NCBI GenBank assembly: GCA_964481425.1
Contig: CAYZTM010000014.1
Span: forward strand, 1-64,000
Source: MKUN01 sp964481425
GTDB taxonomy: Bacteria; Bacteroidota; Bacteroidia; Chitinophagales; Chitinophagaceae
DNA length: 64,000 bases
Direction: 5' to 3'
Below, piece after piece: positions 1 to 8,619 of this stretch (the stretch's first letter is position 1; every line of letters begins with the position of its first letter). A program made the position numbers and the translations under genes. The notes beneath the pieces are model-generated. The model was not told the origin of the DNA. It searched no databases and saw only the letters and a list, made by a program, of their open reading frames with translations.

Positions 1-575
1 ACGAAACAAAGGGTTTTAAATTCATATCATACGCTGTATGGTGGATCCGCCAGTCTATCCTGCAGGCATTGGCCGAGCAGGGTCGTTTGGTACGTCTTCC
101 ACAAAATAAGATAGGCACTTATAACAAGGCCAATAAAGCTTTTATAGCATTTGAACAGGAAAACGAACGTGAACCATCGACCGAAGAACTGGCAGAGATA
201 CTGGATATGAGCGAAACTGAAGTGACCAATATCTTCACCAGCAACTCACGCCATACATCGCTTGATGCCCCTGTGCATGAAGCAGAAGATGTGGCCATGG
301 GTGATCTCCTGGAAGGCAGCAGCGATACGGATGATGACGTGATGAAGGACTCATTGCGTGCAGAAATAGGCCGCATACTCAAATCATTGAGCGTACGCGA
401 AGCCGAGATACTTGAAGCCTATTTTGGCCTTAAAGGCGACAATGGCCCTACCATTGAAGAAATAGGTGAGAAGTATGACCTTACGAAAGAACGTATACGC
501 CAGATAAAAGAGCGCGCTATCAAACGCCTGCAAAAAACGCGTTACAGCAATGCACTAAAGGTGTACTTAGGTTAA
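1..575 (+). CDS. rpoD: RNA polymerase primary sigma factor, 3' part (partial)
   Basis: Housekeeping sigma factor that directs RNA polymerase to promoters. The reading frame is open from base 3 at the window edge, so the N-terminal part (regions 1.2 to early 2) lies outside. The visible frame starts in region 2.3-2.4, with the conserved residues WWIRQSILQALAEQ. A region 3 segment (residues about 40-110) follows, then a region 4 helix-turn-helix with TIEEIGEKYDLTKERIRQIK near the C-terminus. A TTG at 69 is internal and is not the start. Bacteroidota primary sigma factors are short proteins of about 290 residues that recognise the TTTG/TAnnTTTG promoters seen repeatedly in this window. A strong hairpin follows the stop codon. 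Confidence 0.93.
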   Translation, partial: ETKGFKFISYAVWWIRQSILQALAEQGRLVRLPQNKIGTYNKANKAFIAFEQENEREPSTEELAEILDMSETEVTNIFTSNSRHTSLDAPVHEAEDVAMGDLLEGSSDTDDDVMKDSLRAEIGRILKSLSVREAEILEAYFGLKGDNGPTIEEIGEKYDLTKERIRQIKERAIKRLQKTRYSNALKVYLG

Positions 576-600
576 TTCATCGAAAAGAATAAATGAAGAA

Positions 601-630
601 TGCGCTACTGTCTTACAGTAGCGCATTTCG
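601..630. terminator. Bidirectional terminator after rpoD
   Basis: Perfect 10-bp stem TGCGCTACTG/CAGTAGCGCA (601-610 and 616-625) with a 5-nt loop. It is followed by a T-rich tract on the plus strand and preceded by an A-rich tract. It separates convergent genes, so it probably serves both. Confidence 0.8.
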
Positions 631-651
631 TTTTATTAATATCATGTGTCC

Positions 652-1884
652 TTACTGCCTGGTCAATCGCTTTCTCTTGCGCGTAAATGCAAGTGCGAGT
701 AGTGTTACCAGGTAAGCGAACAGCCCGGCAGCGACAGCCAGTACTACCGCCCCGATAACATAGGTCAACCCCGCCTCCTTTATATGTGAGAGGTCAATAT
801 TCTGCATGTGCAATGACCAATTATGGTCGCCAAGTACAAGCTTACCGGTAACGATGCTGGCCATTAAGATAAATGGTATGAACGGGACGATACTGATATT
901 CGCCGCGAGAATAAAAAGCGTTTTATTCAGCCGCATCATAATAGCGAGAGGTATGCCTACTGCCAGTTGAAAACCCCAGATGGGTACAATGCCCATAAAC
1001 ACCCCAAAGCCTATAGATGCTGCTTTGGTATTATTGGTTTCCTGCGGGTTGATGAATATCGCTTTCCATATTTTGCGCCAGCCATCCCTCGAAAATATCA
1101 GCCTGACGAAATCGCGGGGTTTTATCCATAAAAATGCGATGATGGTAAGTGCGGAGTTAAGTATACTGATACGGGTAAAATCTTTAAAGGGTCTGAAATG
1201 CGACACCCGCTCTTCTGCCGGCGGATAATATACCGATACAGGTATGCTTGTGACATGGATCCCACTCCATGCAGCCCGTACCATTACCTCGATCTCAAAC
1301 TCGTATTTGCTGGTCAGGTATTTTTTCTTTGCCAAAATAGTAACCGGGTACAACCTATATCCTGATTGCGTATCCGGTAATTTGATACCCGTTTCAACCC
1401 AGTACCAGAAATTAGAAAAACGGTTACCGAAGCTGCTTTTCCCGGGTACGTTCTCCTGGTCCATATTCCGGGCGCCAACTATCAATGAGCCCGGATGTTC
1501 CAATATAGCCTCTAAGAATTTGGGCAGGTCGTGCGCATAATGCTGTCCATCACTATCCATGGCAATGGCATATTCATAACCCAGCTTTGCAGCTTCCCGG
1601 ATACCGGTACGGAGCGCTATCCCCTTACCTTTATTGGGCAGATAGCTGACCACATGAATAGCCTCAAAGCTTTGCAGTATTTGCGCGGTATCGTCGGTTG
1701 AGCCATCGTTTACAACGATAACCTGGCTGGTATAGGCCAGCACATTCCTTAAGACATCCGCAAGGCTACCTGCATTATTATAGGTAGGTATAAGTACACA
1801 TATCCGGTTTTCCCGGAACAGCACCTCGTGTTCAGGCGGAGGATGCCCGGGCATATGTCCTTCTATGTCTGATGCTGTGTACAA
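652..1884 (-). CDS. GT2 glycosyltransferase fused to DUF2062 membrane domain
   Basis: A 410-residue protein. Residues about 25-240 form a family 2 glycosyltransferase domain, with the PTYNN start, VVNDGSTDDT and the DSDGQH metal/nucleotide-sugar motif. Residues about 270-405 form a DUF2062 domain with hydrophobic helices, ending in a basic tail. It probably transfers a sugar to a lipid or other membrane-bound acceptor at the cytoplasmic face. It lies 23 bases downstream of an acyltransferase-like gene on the same strand, so the two are likely one transcript. Pairs of this type are known from flexirubin and aryl-polyene pigment clusters of Bacteroidota, but no other gene of such a cluster is present here. 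The acceptor cannot be read from sequence. Confidence 0.85.
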   Translation of the reverse strand: MYTASDIEGHMPGHPPPEHEVLFRENRICVLIPTYNNAGSLADVLRNVLAYTSQVIVVNDGSTDDTAQILQSFEAIHVVSYLPNKGKGIALRTGIREAAKLGYEYAIAMDSDGQHYAHDLPKFLEAILEHPGSLIVGARNMDQENVPGKSSFGNRFSNFWYWVETGIKLPDTQSGYRLYPVTILAKKKYLTSKYEFEIEVMVRAAWSGIHVTSIPVSVYYPPAEERVSHFRPFKDFTRISILNSALTIIAFLWIKPRDFVRLIFSRDGWRKIWKAIFINPQETNNTKAASIGFGVFMGIVPIWGFQLAVGIPLAIMMRLNKTLFILAANISIVPFIPFILMASIVTGKLVLGDHNWSLHMQNIDLSHIKEAGLTYVIGAVVLAVAAGLFAYLVTLLALAFTRKRKRLTRQ

Positions 1885-1907
1885 GATAGCGGCTACTGTA
1901 TGTAATG

Positions 1908-3581
1908 TTAGTTATTTAATTTTTTACGACAGAACTTTATTTTGTTCTCAATCGCTTCACGTTCGGTCACGGTAGCGACCTCATGAGTCAGGGCCTGCTT
2001 ATAATAATTTATCGCGGGGGTGTACCATTTTTGCTCTTTACAATAATCGCCTGCTATTCGGTAGGCATCATACATGTTTGGGTTACTATGTACAACCTGT
2101 GCTGTATCAACCGGCTTCTTTTGCAGGAGCGCAATTTTGTTCTTACGATATAGTTCGAAATGCCTGAAGGTATCAGTATAAAGGAATGAATCGGGGGCAA
2201 TATTGAGCATAGTATCGGCGATCTCAAGGTCGCGATACATGCCATGTATGGCAAATATTTTTTTAAGGTCGTAACAAACATAAGTACCTAACTGCCATGG
2301 CTGGGTACTCACCCACATCCTAAGGCTATCGGGCTGAAAGATAACAGAATGATGTGCTATCAACTGGTTGACCGCTTTCTCATTACCTTCACCTATATCC
2401 ACACCATGCAATCCTTTCCTGTCGCGAAGAATATTGGCCATCTTTTGTGGTGTAAGCGGATAATTTTCCTGCATTAGTTCCTGCAGTCGCTCGTAGCGAT
2501 AAACTGAAGCGCTTTTTTCCTTCTGTATCATATTTAACTTCTGATGCTCGAAGGCCTTGCTTTGGTAGTGGTTCGTACACTGTATATTATCCTTACCGGG
2601 ATCGTATATGGCAAGCGTATCCGGTGTTTTCTCAATGATAATAGCCTTATGATCCACGGCGCTTCCAATAAGAAAGCTCTCAGATACAAACATTTTACGC
2701 CTGTGGGCAATCGCAATGGCTTCTTCGATATTAGAGGCATATTGCAGTACCTCGCGTGCTACCAAAGAAACAGGGGTTGCTGCCCCACCCCATGGAATAT
2801 CGGAACGGGCAGCATTGATGGTAACGGTAAGCCCTTTGTCATTCATACCTGATACGACGCCCGTAAAGCCTCCCCATGTGACAAAAGCAAACTTATGCCC
2901 CTTATCAGGTGCATAAAAGGCGACGATCTTATTTTCTGCGAACTTATCGCCCACCCAAAAATCGAAATTACGGCCGAGCAACATTGATCCATTTGCCGTT
3001 TTATCGCCCCAGGCACCAAATGAGGTACAACCCACCAGCATCATGTTTTGCAGCGCATGGCCTATATCGTGTGCAGCATGGTAATTCAAAATGCGTGCGT
3101 AGTTATTCCCTATCCAATCAAATGAGTCTGAAGCCGATTTCGAAATACCATAAATCTCTTCTTTATACTCTTCAGTAACATGTTCCGGCAGGTTCTTGTT
3201 CATGAAACCGATAACATACTTAAGGAATTTGAGATAAGTATGCGATGGCACCATCCGTTTTATTTCCTGGGTAAATGCCTCTTCCTGGTCCGTAATAAGC
3301 TTTTGTGACAGCTTACCGTTCTTGACCCCCCGCTCAAAAGGGCCACCTGAAACGTACATCTCATAAAGGCCATATTTGCTGTGTCTTATCCAGTTATCTC
3401 CAATGGAATATAAAGTGCTATCAGTATGTACCTTTTGCAGGTAGATCGCAGAAGTGTCCTCAACATGGGGTGGTTTGATATCCGATACCCACCACACATA
3501 GCCACAAAAAATAAGTATCAGCAACAGAAGCACGCCTGTTATCCAGCCGAGCACCTTCAATAACTTCCTGAGGAATCGCAT
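1908..3581 (-). CDS. C45-type Ntn-hydrolase / acyltransferase-like protein
   Basis: A 557-residue protein related to acyl-CoA:6-aminopenicillanate acyltransferase and choloylglycine hydrolase (peptidase C45, N-terminal-nucleophile fold). An N-terminal transmembrane anchor (about residues 7-31) precedes an extracytoplasmic region. The expected nucleophile is Cys185 in MLVGCTSFGAWGDK, followed by the usual LLGRNFDFWVG segment. The last 60 residues resemble one or two TPR-like helices (DAYRIAGDYCKEQKWYTPAINYYKQ, in shortened form). In these families Cys is exposed by self-cleavage. Here it is internal, so either processing occurs or the enzyme acts uncleaved. Likely co-transcribed with the downstream GT2-DUF2062 gene. 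The substrate is unknown, and the name does not imply penicillin chemistry. Confidence 0.8.
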   Translation of the reverse strand: MRFLRKLLKVLGWITGVLLLLILIFCGYVWWVSDIKPPHVEDTSAIYLQKVHTDSTLYSIGDNWIRHSKYGLYEMYVSGGPFERGVKNGKLSQKLITDQEEAFTQEIKRMVPSHTYLKFLKYVIGFMNKNLPEHVTEEYKEEIYGISKSASDSFDWIGNNYARILNYHAAHDIGHALQNMMLVGCTSFGAWGDKTANGSMLLGRNFDFWVGDKFAENKIVAFYAPDKGHKFAFVTWGGFTGVVSGMNDKGLTVTINAARSDIPWGGAATPVSLVAREVLQYASNIEEAIAIAHRRKMFVSESFLIGSAVDHKAIIIEKTPDTLAIYDPGKDNIQCTNHYQSKAFEHQKLNMIQKEKSASVYRYERLQELMQENYPLTPQKMANILRDRKGLHGVDIGEGNEKAVNQLIAHHSVIFQPDSLRMWVSTQPWQLGTYVCYDLKKIFAIHGMYRDLEIADTMLNIAPDSFLYTDTFRHFELYRKNKIALLQKKPVDTAQVVHSNPNMYDAYRIAGDYCKEQKWYTPAINYYKQALTHEVATVTEREAIENKIKFCRKKLNN

Positions 3582-3588
3582 GAGGATG

Positions 3589-3596
3589 CAAAATTA
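3589..3596 (-). promoter_or_regulatory. -7 box TAATTTTG for the C45-like gene
   Basis: Perfect match to TAnnTTTG on the minus strand. It ends only 7 bases before the ATG at 3581, so the mRNA leader should be a few bases at most. No clear -33 TTTG was found. Confidence 0.5.
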
Positions 3597-3724
3597 GCCA
3601 AATAAGTGGCTTATCGCTATTTTGATTGTTAATACTAATCCAGCATTTGCAATAGCTCTATCAGGCATTTCTATTTTATCGGGGGCACATTATTGTCAAC
3701 CTTTGTGTTCTAAATTTTTATATT

Positions 3725-4714
3725 ATGAAAACAAAGCAATTAGGCTCACAAGGGCTCAAAGCATCGGAAATCGGATTAGGTTGTATGGGCATGAGCGATT
3801 TCTATGCAGGCCGGAATGACGAAGAATCATTGAGGACGCTGGGCCGCGCGCTGGAACTCGGCATTACCTTTTGGGATACTGCCGACATGTATGGACCTTG
3901 TACCAACGAAGAACTGGTTGGCAAGGCCCTGAAAGGGAACCGTGATAAGGTGACACTCGCTACGAAATTTGGCATCGTTCGCGACCCCGCTAATCCAACA
4001 GCACGTACTGTGAACGGGAAGCCTGAATATGTGCAAAAAGCAGTAGAAGGAAGTCTGAAAAGACTGGATACGGATGTAATAGATCTCTATTATTTACACA
4101 GGGTAGACCCGAATACGTCTATTGAAGTAACAGTAGCGGCAATGGGCGATCTGGTAAAACAAGGCAAAGTACGCGGTATTGGTCTATCAGAAGTCTCAGC
4201 CGACACTTTGAGGAAAGCTCATGAGGTACATCCCATATCGGCAGTGCAAAGCGAGTACTCTTTGTGGACACGTGACCCGGAAGATGGCGTACTGGAAACC
4301 TGCAAAGAACTAGGCATAGCCTTTGTTGCCTACAGCCCGTTGGGAAGGGGTTTCCTTACCGGGCAGATCCAACAATTTGAAGACCTGGCACAGGATGACT
4401 ACCGGCGTTTCTCTCCACGGTTCCAGGGTGAAAATTTCGATAAGAACTTACAGATAGTAAAACGTATACAAGAGCTGGCGGCTGAAAAGAACTGTACAGC
4501 ATCTCAACTGGCATTGGCCTGGGTAATGGCCCAGGGTGATCATATATTTCCTATACCGGGTACAAAGCGTGTAAAATACCTGGAAGAAAATGCGGGTGCG
4601 GCAGCAATAAGCTTTACCGGCAAAGAACTGGATGAGATCAACAACATCTTCCCTAAAGGTATTGCCTCAGGTACAAGGTACCCGGAATCAATGATGAGCG
4701 CTGTTAACAGGTAA
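3725..4714 (+). CDS. Aldo/keto reductase
   Basis: NADPH-dependent aldo/keto reductase of 329 residues, the usual length for the group related to yeast YakC and plant IN2-type enzymes. It probably reduces small aldehydes or ketones in the cytoplasm. The catalytic tetrad is visible: Asp and Tyr in FWDTADMYG, Lys in LATKFG and His in DLYYLHRVDP. The cofactor-binding end has FPIPGTKRVKYLEEN. It starts at ATG with the strongly conserved MKTKQLGSQGLKASEIGLGC. It stands alone: the preceding gene is divergent, and a terminator follows. The specific substrate cannot be inferred. Confidence 0.92.
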   Translation: MKTKQLGSQGLKASEIGLGCMGMSDFYAGRNDEESLRTLGRALELGITFWDTADMYGPCTNEELVGKALKGNRDKVTLATKFGIVRDPANPTARTVNGKPEYVQKAVEGSLKRLDTDVIDLYYLHRVDPNTSIEVTVAAMGDLVKQGKVRGIGLSEVSADTLRKAHEVHPISAVQSEYSLWTRDPEDGVLETCKELGIAFVAYSPLGRGFLTGQIQQFEDLAQDDYRRFSPRFQGENFDKNLQIVKRIQELAAEKNCTASQLALAWVMAQGDHIFPIPGTKRVKYLEENAGAAAISFTGKELDEINNIFPKGIASGTRYPESMMSAVNR

Positions 4715-4734
4715 GCTTATCTATATCTTTTAGC

Positions 4735-4766
4735 TACCCCGCCCACAATCGGCGGGGTACTTTTTT
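4735..4766 (+). terminator. Rho-independent terminator after the aldo/keto reductase
   Basis: Nine-bp GC-rich stem TACCCCGCC/GGCGGGGTA (4735-4743 and 4751-4759) with a 7-nt loop, followed by a T run from 4761. Confidence 0.88.
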
Positions 4767-4780
4767 GAAGCACTTTCGCT

Positions 4781-4788
4781 TACTTTTG
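4781..4788 (+). promoter_or_regulatory. -7 box TACTTTTG for hutI
   Basis: Perfect TAnnTTTG. The ATG of hutI begins at 4796, 7 bases after the box, so transcription should begin within about 4 bases of the start codon. No clear -33 element; the terminator T-tract occupies the upstream position. Confidence 0.55.
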
Positions 4789-4795
4789 AAGCATT

Positions 4796-6025
4796 ATGCG
4801 TCTACTCATCTGCAATATCAAACAGCTTTGCCAGGTAAACAACCGAAAAAGGGTAAGCGGCAGCGAACTGCAAGAGCTACCATGCATTGAAAATGCATGG
4901 CTGTTAGCAGAAAATGGCCTCATTCACAGCTTTGGGACCATGAAAGATATGCCTGAAATGCATGCTGAAGAAACATTCGATGCTTCCGGAAGGTATGTAT
5001 TGCCATCCTGGTGCGACTCGCATACCCACATCGTATTTGCCGCATCACGTGAGCAGGAGTTCGTGGACCGGATAAAAGGCCTGAGCTATGAAGAGATAGC
5101 CCGACGTGGCGGAGGTATCCTTAACTCGGCCCGCAGGCTGAATGAAACAAGTGAAGAGGAACTATATGAGCAATCGCTGGAAAGAATGCAAAGCGTAATG
5201 GCACAGGGAACAGGGGCAATAGAAATAAAAAGCGGCTATGGCCTCAATACAGAAGCTGAGCTAAAGATGCTCCGGGTCATACGCAAATTGAAAGAAAACA
5301 TGCCAATACCTATAAAAGCAAGTTTTTTAGCAGCACATGCTTATCCTATTGATTATAAAGAAAATAAGACAGCTTACATAAACTTAATTATTGATGAAAT
5401 GTTGCCTCGTGTAGCAGATGAGGGACTGGCAGATTACATGGACGTATTTTGCGAACAAGGCTTTTTTGAGGTACCTGAAACGGAGCGCTTACTTGAGGCC
5501 GGTTGGAAATACGGCCTTAAGCCCAAAATACATGCTAACCAACTACATTATTCCGGAGGTGTGCAAACGGGCGTAAAGCACAATGCCATAAGCGTAGACC
5601 ACCTGGAATGTGTGGGAGATGCTGAAATTCAGGCCTTGCAAGGAAGTAACACGATACCAACACTGCTGCCAGCAGCAGCTTTTTTCCTTGGCATCCAGTA
5701 TCAGCCGGCCCGCAGGATAATAGATGCTGGGCTACCGGTTTGCCTGGCTACTGATTATAATCCAGGGTCCTGCCCATCGGGTAATGTACCCTTATTGCTT
5801 TCTATCGCCTGCACGCAACTAAAAATGACACCCGAAGAGGCCATAAATGCGGTAACCATCAACGGCGCTGCAGCTATGGAACTGGAAAATGAACTGGGTA
5901 CGATCGAGAAGGGAAAAATGGCAAATCTAATTATTACGAGAGATATCCCTTCTTTAGCCTATATTCCATATGATTTTGGTAATAACCCGGTCGAAAAATG
6001 CTTTTTTAAGGGTAAAATTGCCTGA
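4796..6025 (+). CDS. hutI: Imidazolonepropionase
   Basis: Hydrolyses 4-imidazolone-5-propionate to N-formimidoyl-L-glutamate, the third step of histidine breakdown, in the cytoplasm. The 409 residues match the family length. Amidohydrolase metal ligands are visible: HxH in DSHTHIVFAASREQEF, His in HANQLHYSGG, His in SVDHLE and Asp in CLATDYNPGSCPSGN. IEIKSGYGLNTEAELKMLR is also typical of HutI. The other hut genes (hutH, hutU, formimidoylglutamase) are not adjacent, so the pathway must be dispersed in this genome. It has its own promoter immediately before the ATG. Confidence 0.95.
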   Translation: MRLLICNIKQLCQVNNRKRVSGSELQELPCIENAWLLAENGLIHSFGTMKDMPEMHAEETFDASGRYVLPSWCDSHTHIVFAASREQEFVDRIKGLSYEEIARRGGGILNSARRLNETSEEELYEQSLERMQSVMAQGTGAIEIKSGYGLNTEAELKMLRVIRKLKENMPIPIKASFLAAHAYPIDYKENKTAYINLIIDEMLPRVADEGLADYMDVFCEQGFFEVPETERLLEAGWKYGLKPKIHANQLHYSGGVQTGVKHNAISVDHLECVGDAEIQALQGSNTIPTLLPAAAFFLGIQYQPARRIIDAGLPVCLATDYNPGSCPSGNVPLLLSIACTQLKMTPEEAINAVTINGAAAMELENELGTIEKGKMANLIITRDIPSLAYIPYDFGNNPVEKCFFKGKIA

Positions 6026-6033
6026 TAGTGACC

Positions 6034-6064
6034 TTTCTCTTTTTGGCTTTAATGATTACTTTTG
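6034..6064 (+). promoter_or_regulatory. efp promoter
   Basis: TTTC (6034-6037, one mismatch to the -33 TTTG), then 19 bases, then a perfect -7 box TACTTTTG (6057-6064). The predicted leader to the efp ATG at 6099 is about 30 bases. Confidence 0.6.
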
Positions 6065-6098
6065 CAGTCCGTATAAATAAAAAACAAAATAGATTTAA

Positions 6099-6665
6099 AT
6101 GGCTACAACAGCAGATATGCGTACCGGACTCATCATCAAATTAGATGGCAGCCTGTACTCAGTAGTAGAATTCGGACAAAATAAAACGGCCCGTGCAGCG
6201 GCAAAGGTATGGGCGAAGCTGAAAGGCGTTGACAACAGCCGCACCATAGAACATACCTGGAACTCCGGCGACACCATTCACCCTGTACGTGTAGAGCGCC
6301 GTCCTTACCAATTCCTGTATAAGGACGATAGCGGCTTTAACCTGATGGACAACGAGACCTTCGAACAAATAGCAATAGGTGAAAATATGATAGAGCGCCC
6401 TGAGCTGTATAAAGACGGCCAGGAGGTTTTTGTTATGGTAAATACCGAAACAGAACAACCTATGAGTGTGGAATTGCCCCCGAATATAGTACTGCAGGTG
6501 ACCTATTCTGAACCCGGTGTAAAAGGCGATACTGCCACCCGAACCCTTAAACCTGCCACTGTTGAAACAGGAGCAACCGTTATGGTACCCCTATTCGTAA
6601 ATGAAGGAGAACTGATAAAAATAGACACAAAGACAGGCGCATATATGGAGCGCGTTAAAGAATAA
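6099..6665 (+). CDS. efp: Elongation factor P with non-canonical loop
   Basis: Three-domain translation factor that relieves ribosome stalling at consecutive prolines. The 188 residues, the RPYQFLYKDD segment and the C-terminal YSEPGVKGDTATRTLKPATV are typical. The loop that normally reads KPGKG and carries the modified Lys/Arg reads GQNKTARAAAKVWAK here. It is about two residues longer, with K29, R32 and K36 as possible tip residues. I saw no EpmA or EarP modification gene in the window. It is the first gene of a rightward run with accB (29-base gap). The ATG start fits the family N-terminus MATTADMRTG. Confidence 0.95.
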   Translation: MATTADMRTGLIIKLDGSLYSVVEFGQNKTARAAAKVWAKLKGVDNSRTIEHTWNSGDTIHPVRVERRPYQFLYKDDSGFNLMDNETFEQIAIGENMIERPELYKDGQEVFVMVNTETEQPMSVELPPNIVLQVTYSEPGVKGDTATRTLKPATVETGATVMVPLFVNEGELIKIDTKTGAYMERVKE

Positions 6666-6694
6666 CCTCACTTTTTAACATAAAGAGATTCCAA

Positions 6695-7183
6695 ATGGAG
6701 TTCAAACAAATACAAGAGCTGATCAAGATCATAAACAAATCGAATATCAGCGAACTGAATGTTGAAAATGGTGACTTTAAGATCACTATTAAGCAAGCAC
6801 AGGCCGAAACGCAATATGTGGCAATGCCACAGGCCATGCCACAAATGATGGCCCCGGCGCCTATGCCTGCCGCAGCTCAACCTGCTGCACCCGCCGCTCC
6901 TGCACCACAAGCGTCAGCTCCAGCAGCTGCACCGGCAAATGATAAGCTGGTAACTGTGAAATCGCCTATGATAGGCACCTTTTACAGGAGCGCCGGCCCG
7001 GACAAGCCTACTTACGTGAATGTAGGCGATGAAATAAAACCAGGACAGGTTGTATGCATCATAGAAGCTATGAAGCTGTTCAATGAAATAGAAAGTGAAA
7101 TAAGCGGTACTATTGTGAAAGTGCTCGTTGATGACGCCTCTCCTGTAGAGTATGATCAGCCGCTGTTCCTTGTTGAACCATAA
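6695..7183 (+). CDS. accB: Acetyl-CoA carboxylase biotin carboxyl carrier protein
   Basis: Carries biotin between the biotin carboxylase and carboxyltransferase parts of acetyl-CoA carboxylase, which makes malonyl-CoA for fatty-acid synthesis. Of 162 residues, about 1-40 are an N-terminal helical part (MEFKQIQELIKIINK). Residues 43-82 form a flexible Pro/Ala/Met-rich linker, and 85-162 the biotinyl domain with biotinylated Lys127 in IIEAMKLFNE. It lies 29 bases after efp and 96 bases before accC. The gap to accC contains a conspicuous inverted repeat. Confidence 0.96.
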   Translation: MEFKQIQELIKIINKSNISELNVENGDFKITIKQAQAETQYVAMPQAMPQMMAPAPMPAAAQPAAPAAPAPQASAPAAAPANDKLVTVKSPMIGTFYRSAGPDKPTYVNVGDEIKPGQVVCIIEAMKLFNEIESEISGTIVKVLVDDASPVEYDQPLFLVEP

Positions 7184-7194
7184 TCGTAATTAGT

Positions 7195-7250
7195 CAATTC
7201 GGCAATTTGAAATGTATTGGCTGTGTGCCGATAGTTCGATTGCCGAATTG
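7195..7250. repeat. Inverted repeat in the accB-accC gap
   Basis: Perfect 12-bp arms CAATTCGGCAAT (7195-7206) and ATTGCCGAATTG (7239-7250) separated by 32 bases, with GTCAATT repeated just outside both arms. No T-run follows, so it is not an ordinary terminator. It may be an mRNA structure between the two cistrons or a copy of a short dispersed intergenic repeat. Confidence 0.7.
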
Positions 7251-7279
7251 TCAATTATAAACAATTAAATCTTACTGAG

Positions 7280-8617
7280 TTGTTTAAGAAAATACTTATT
7301 GCCAACCGTGGCGAGATAGCCTTGCGTGTAATACGGACCTGCCGCGAAATGGGCATTAAAACTGTTGCCGTATATTCTACTGCAGATAAAGATAGCCTGC
7401 ACGTTCGTTTTGCTGATGAGGCTGTATGCATTGGTAAACCACAAAGCACAGACTCATACCTTAACATACCCCATATCATGGCAGCGGCCGAAATAACCAA
7501 TGCCGATGCAATACACCCGGGTTATGGCTTCCTTGCAGAGAACGCCAATTTCTCTGAAATATGTGCGAAATATAATATCAAATTTATCGGCCCGACGCCT
7601 GAAATGATCCGGTCGATGGGCGATAAGATGACCGCTAAGGAGACTATGATCAAAGCCGGTGTACCTGTTATCCCGGGCTCTGAAAGCTTGCTTGAAAGTG
7701 TGGATGAGGCTAAAAAACTGGCCAAGGAAATGGGCTATCCCATCATCCTGAAGGCGACTGCCGGCGGTGGTGGTAAAGGTATGCGTGTGGTATGGGAAGA
7801 AGCAGAGATAGAACGTGCCTTTATAACTGCAAAAGCGGAAGCTGGTGCTGCCTTTAAAAACGATGGCATCTACATGGAGAAGTTCGTGGAAGAACCCCGC
7901 CATATTGAAATACAGATAGCCGGCGACCAGTTTGGCACAGTTTGCCACCTTAGTGAACGTGACTGCTCGATACAGCGCCGTCACCAAAAACTGGTTGAAG
8001 AATCACCCTCCCCCTTCATGACACCTGAATTACGTAAAAAAATGGGCGAAGCGGCTATAAAAGCTGCCTCAGCTATCAATTACGAGAGTGTAGGTACCAT
8101 TGAGTTCCTGGTAGACAAACACAGGAACTTTTACTTCATGGAGATGAACACCCGTATCCAGGTAGAGCATGGCGTGACCGAAGAAGTGATCAGCTATGAC
8201 CTGATAAAAGAACAAATAAAGATAGCTGCCGGCGTACCCATAAGTGGTAAAAACTACGACCCTGTGATGCATGCCATTGAGTGTCGTATCAACGCGGAAG
8301 ACCCTTATAATGATTTTCGGCCAAGCCCGGGTACAATAACCGTGTTGCATACCCCGGGGGGCCATGGTGTACGGGTAGATTCTCATATCTACGCAGGTTA
8401 TACCATACCACCCTATTATGACTCGATGATCGCCAAGATCATCGCCGTTGCCCAAACACGTGAAGAAGCCATTAATACCATGGAGCGCGCGCTGAGTGAA
8501 TATGTAATAGAGGGTATTAAGACAACGATACCTTTTCACCAGCAACTTATGCGCAACGAAGACTTCCGCAAAGGCAACTTTACGACGAAATTCATCGAAA
8601 GCTTCAAATTGGTTTAG
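7280..8617 (+). CDS. accC: Biotin carboxylase subunit of acetyl-CoA carboxylase
   Basis: ATP-dependent carboxylation of biotin on AccB. The 445 residues match the family (about 449 in E. coli). The N-terminal Rossmann-like part has KILIANRGEIALRVIRTCRE. The ATP-grasp domain has the glycine-rich loop KATAGGGGKGMRVV, and the catalytic region has FMEMNTRIQVEHGVTE. The start is TTG at 7280, which begins MFKKILIANRGEIA directly. No in-frame ATG lies nearby upstream. Two bases separate its stop from the rfbB start, so lipid and sugar-nucleotide genes are translationally close. Confidence 0.96.
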   Translation: MFKKILIANRGEIALRVIRTCREMGIKTVAVYSTADKDSLHVRFADEAVCIGKPQSTDSYLNIPHIMAAAEITNADAIHPGYGFLAENANFSEICAKYNIKFIGPTPEMIRSMGDKMTAKETMIKAGVPVIPGSESLLESVDEAKKLAKEMGYPIILKATAGGGGKGMRVVWEEAEIERAFITAKAEAGAAFKNDGIYMEKFVEEPRHIEIQIAGDQFGTVCHLSERDCSIQRRHQKLVEESPSPFMTPELRKKMGEAAIKAASAINYESVGTIEFLVDKHRNFYFMEMNTRIQVEHGVTEEVISYDLIKEQIKIAAGVPISGKNYDPVMHAIECRINAEDPYNDFRPSPGTITVLHTPGGHGVRVDSHIYAGYTIPPYYDSMIAKIIAVAQTREEAINTMERALSEYVIEGIKTTIPFHQQLMRNEDFRKGNFTTKFIESFKLV

Positions 8618-8619
8618 GC

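Noticed and set aside
1908..3581. Beta-lactam biosynthesis suggested by the penicillin acyltransferase-like name
   Set aside because: No other beta-lactam gene is present; the family is broad and the protein is a membrane-anchored variant.
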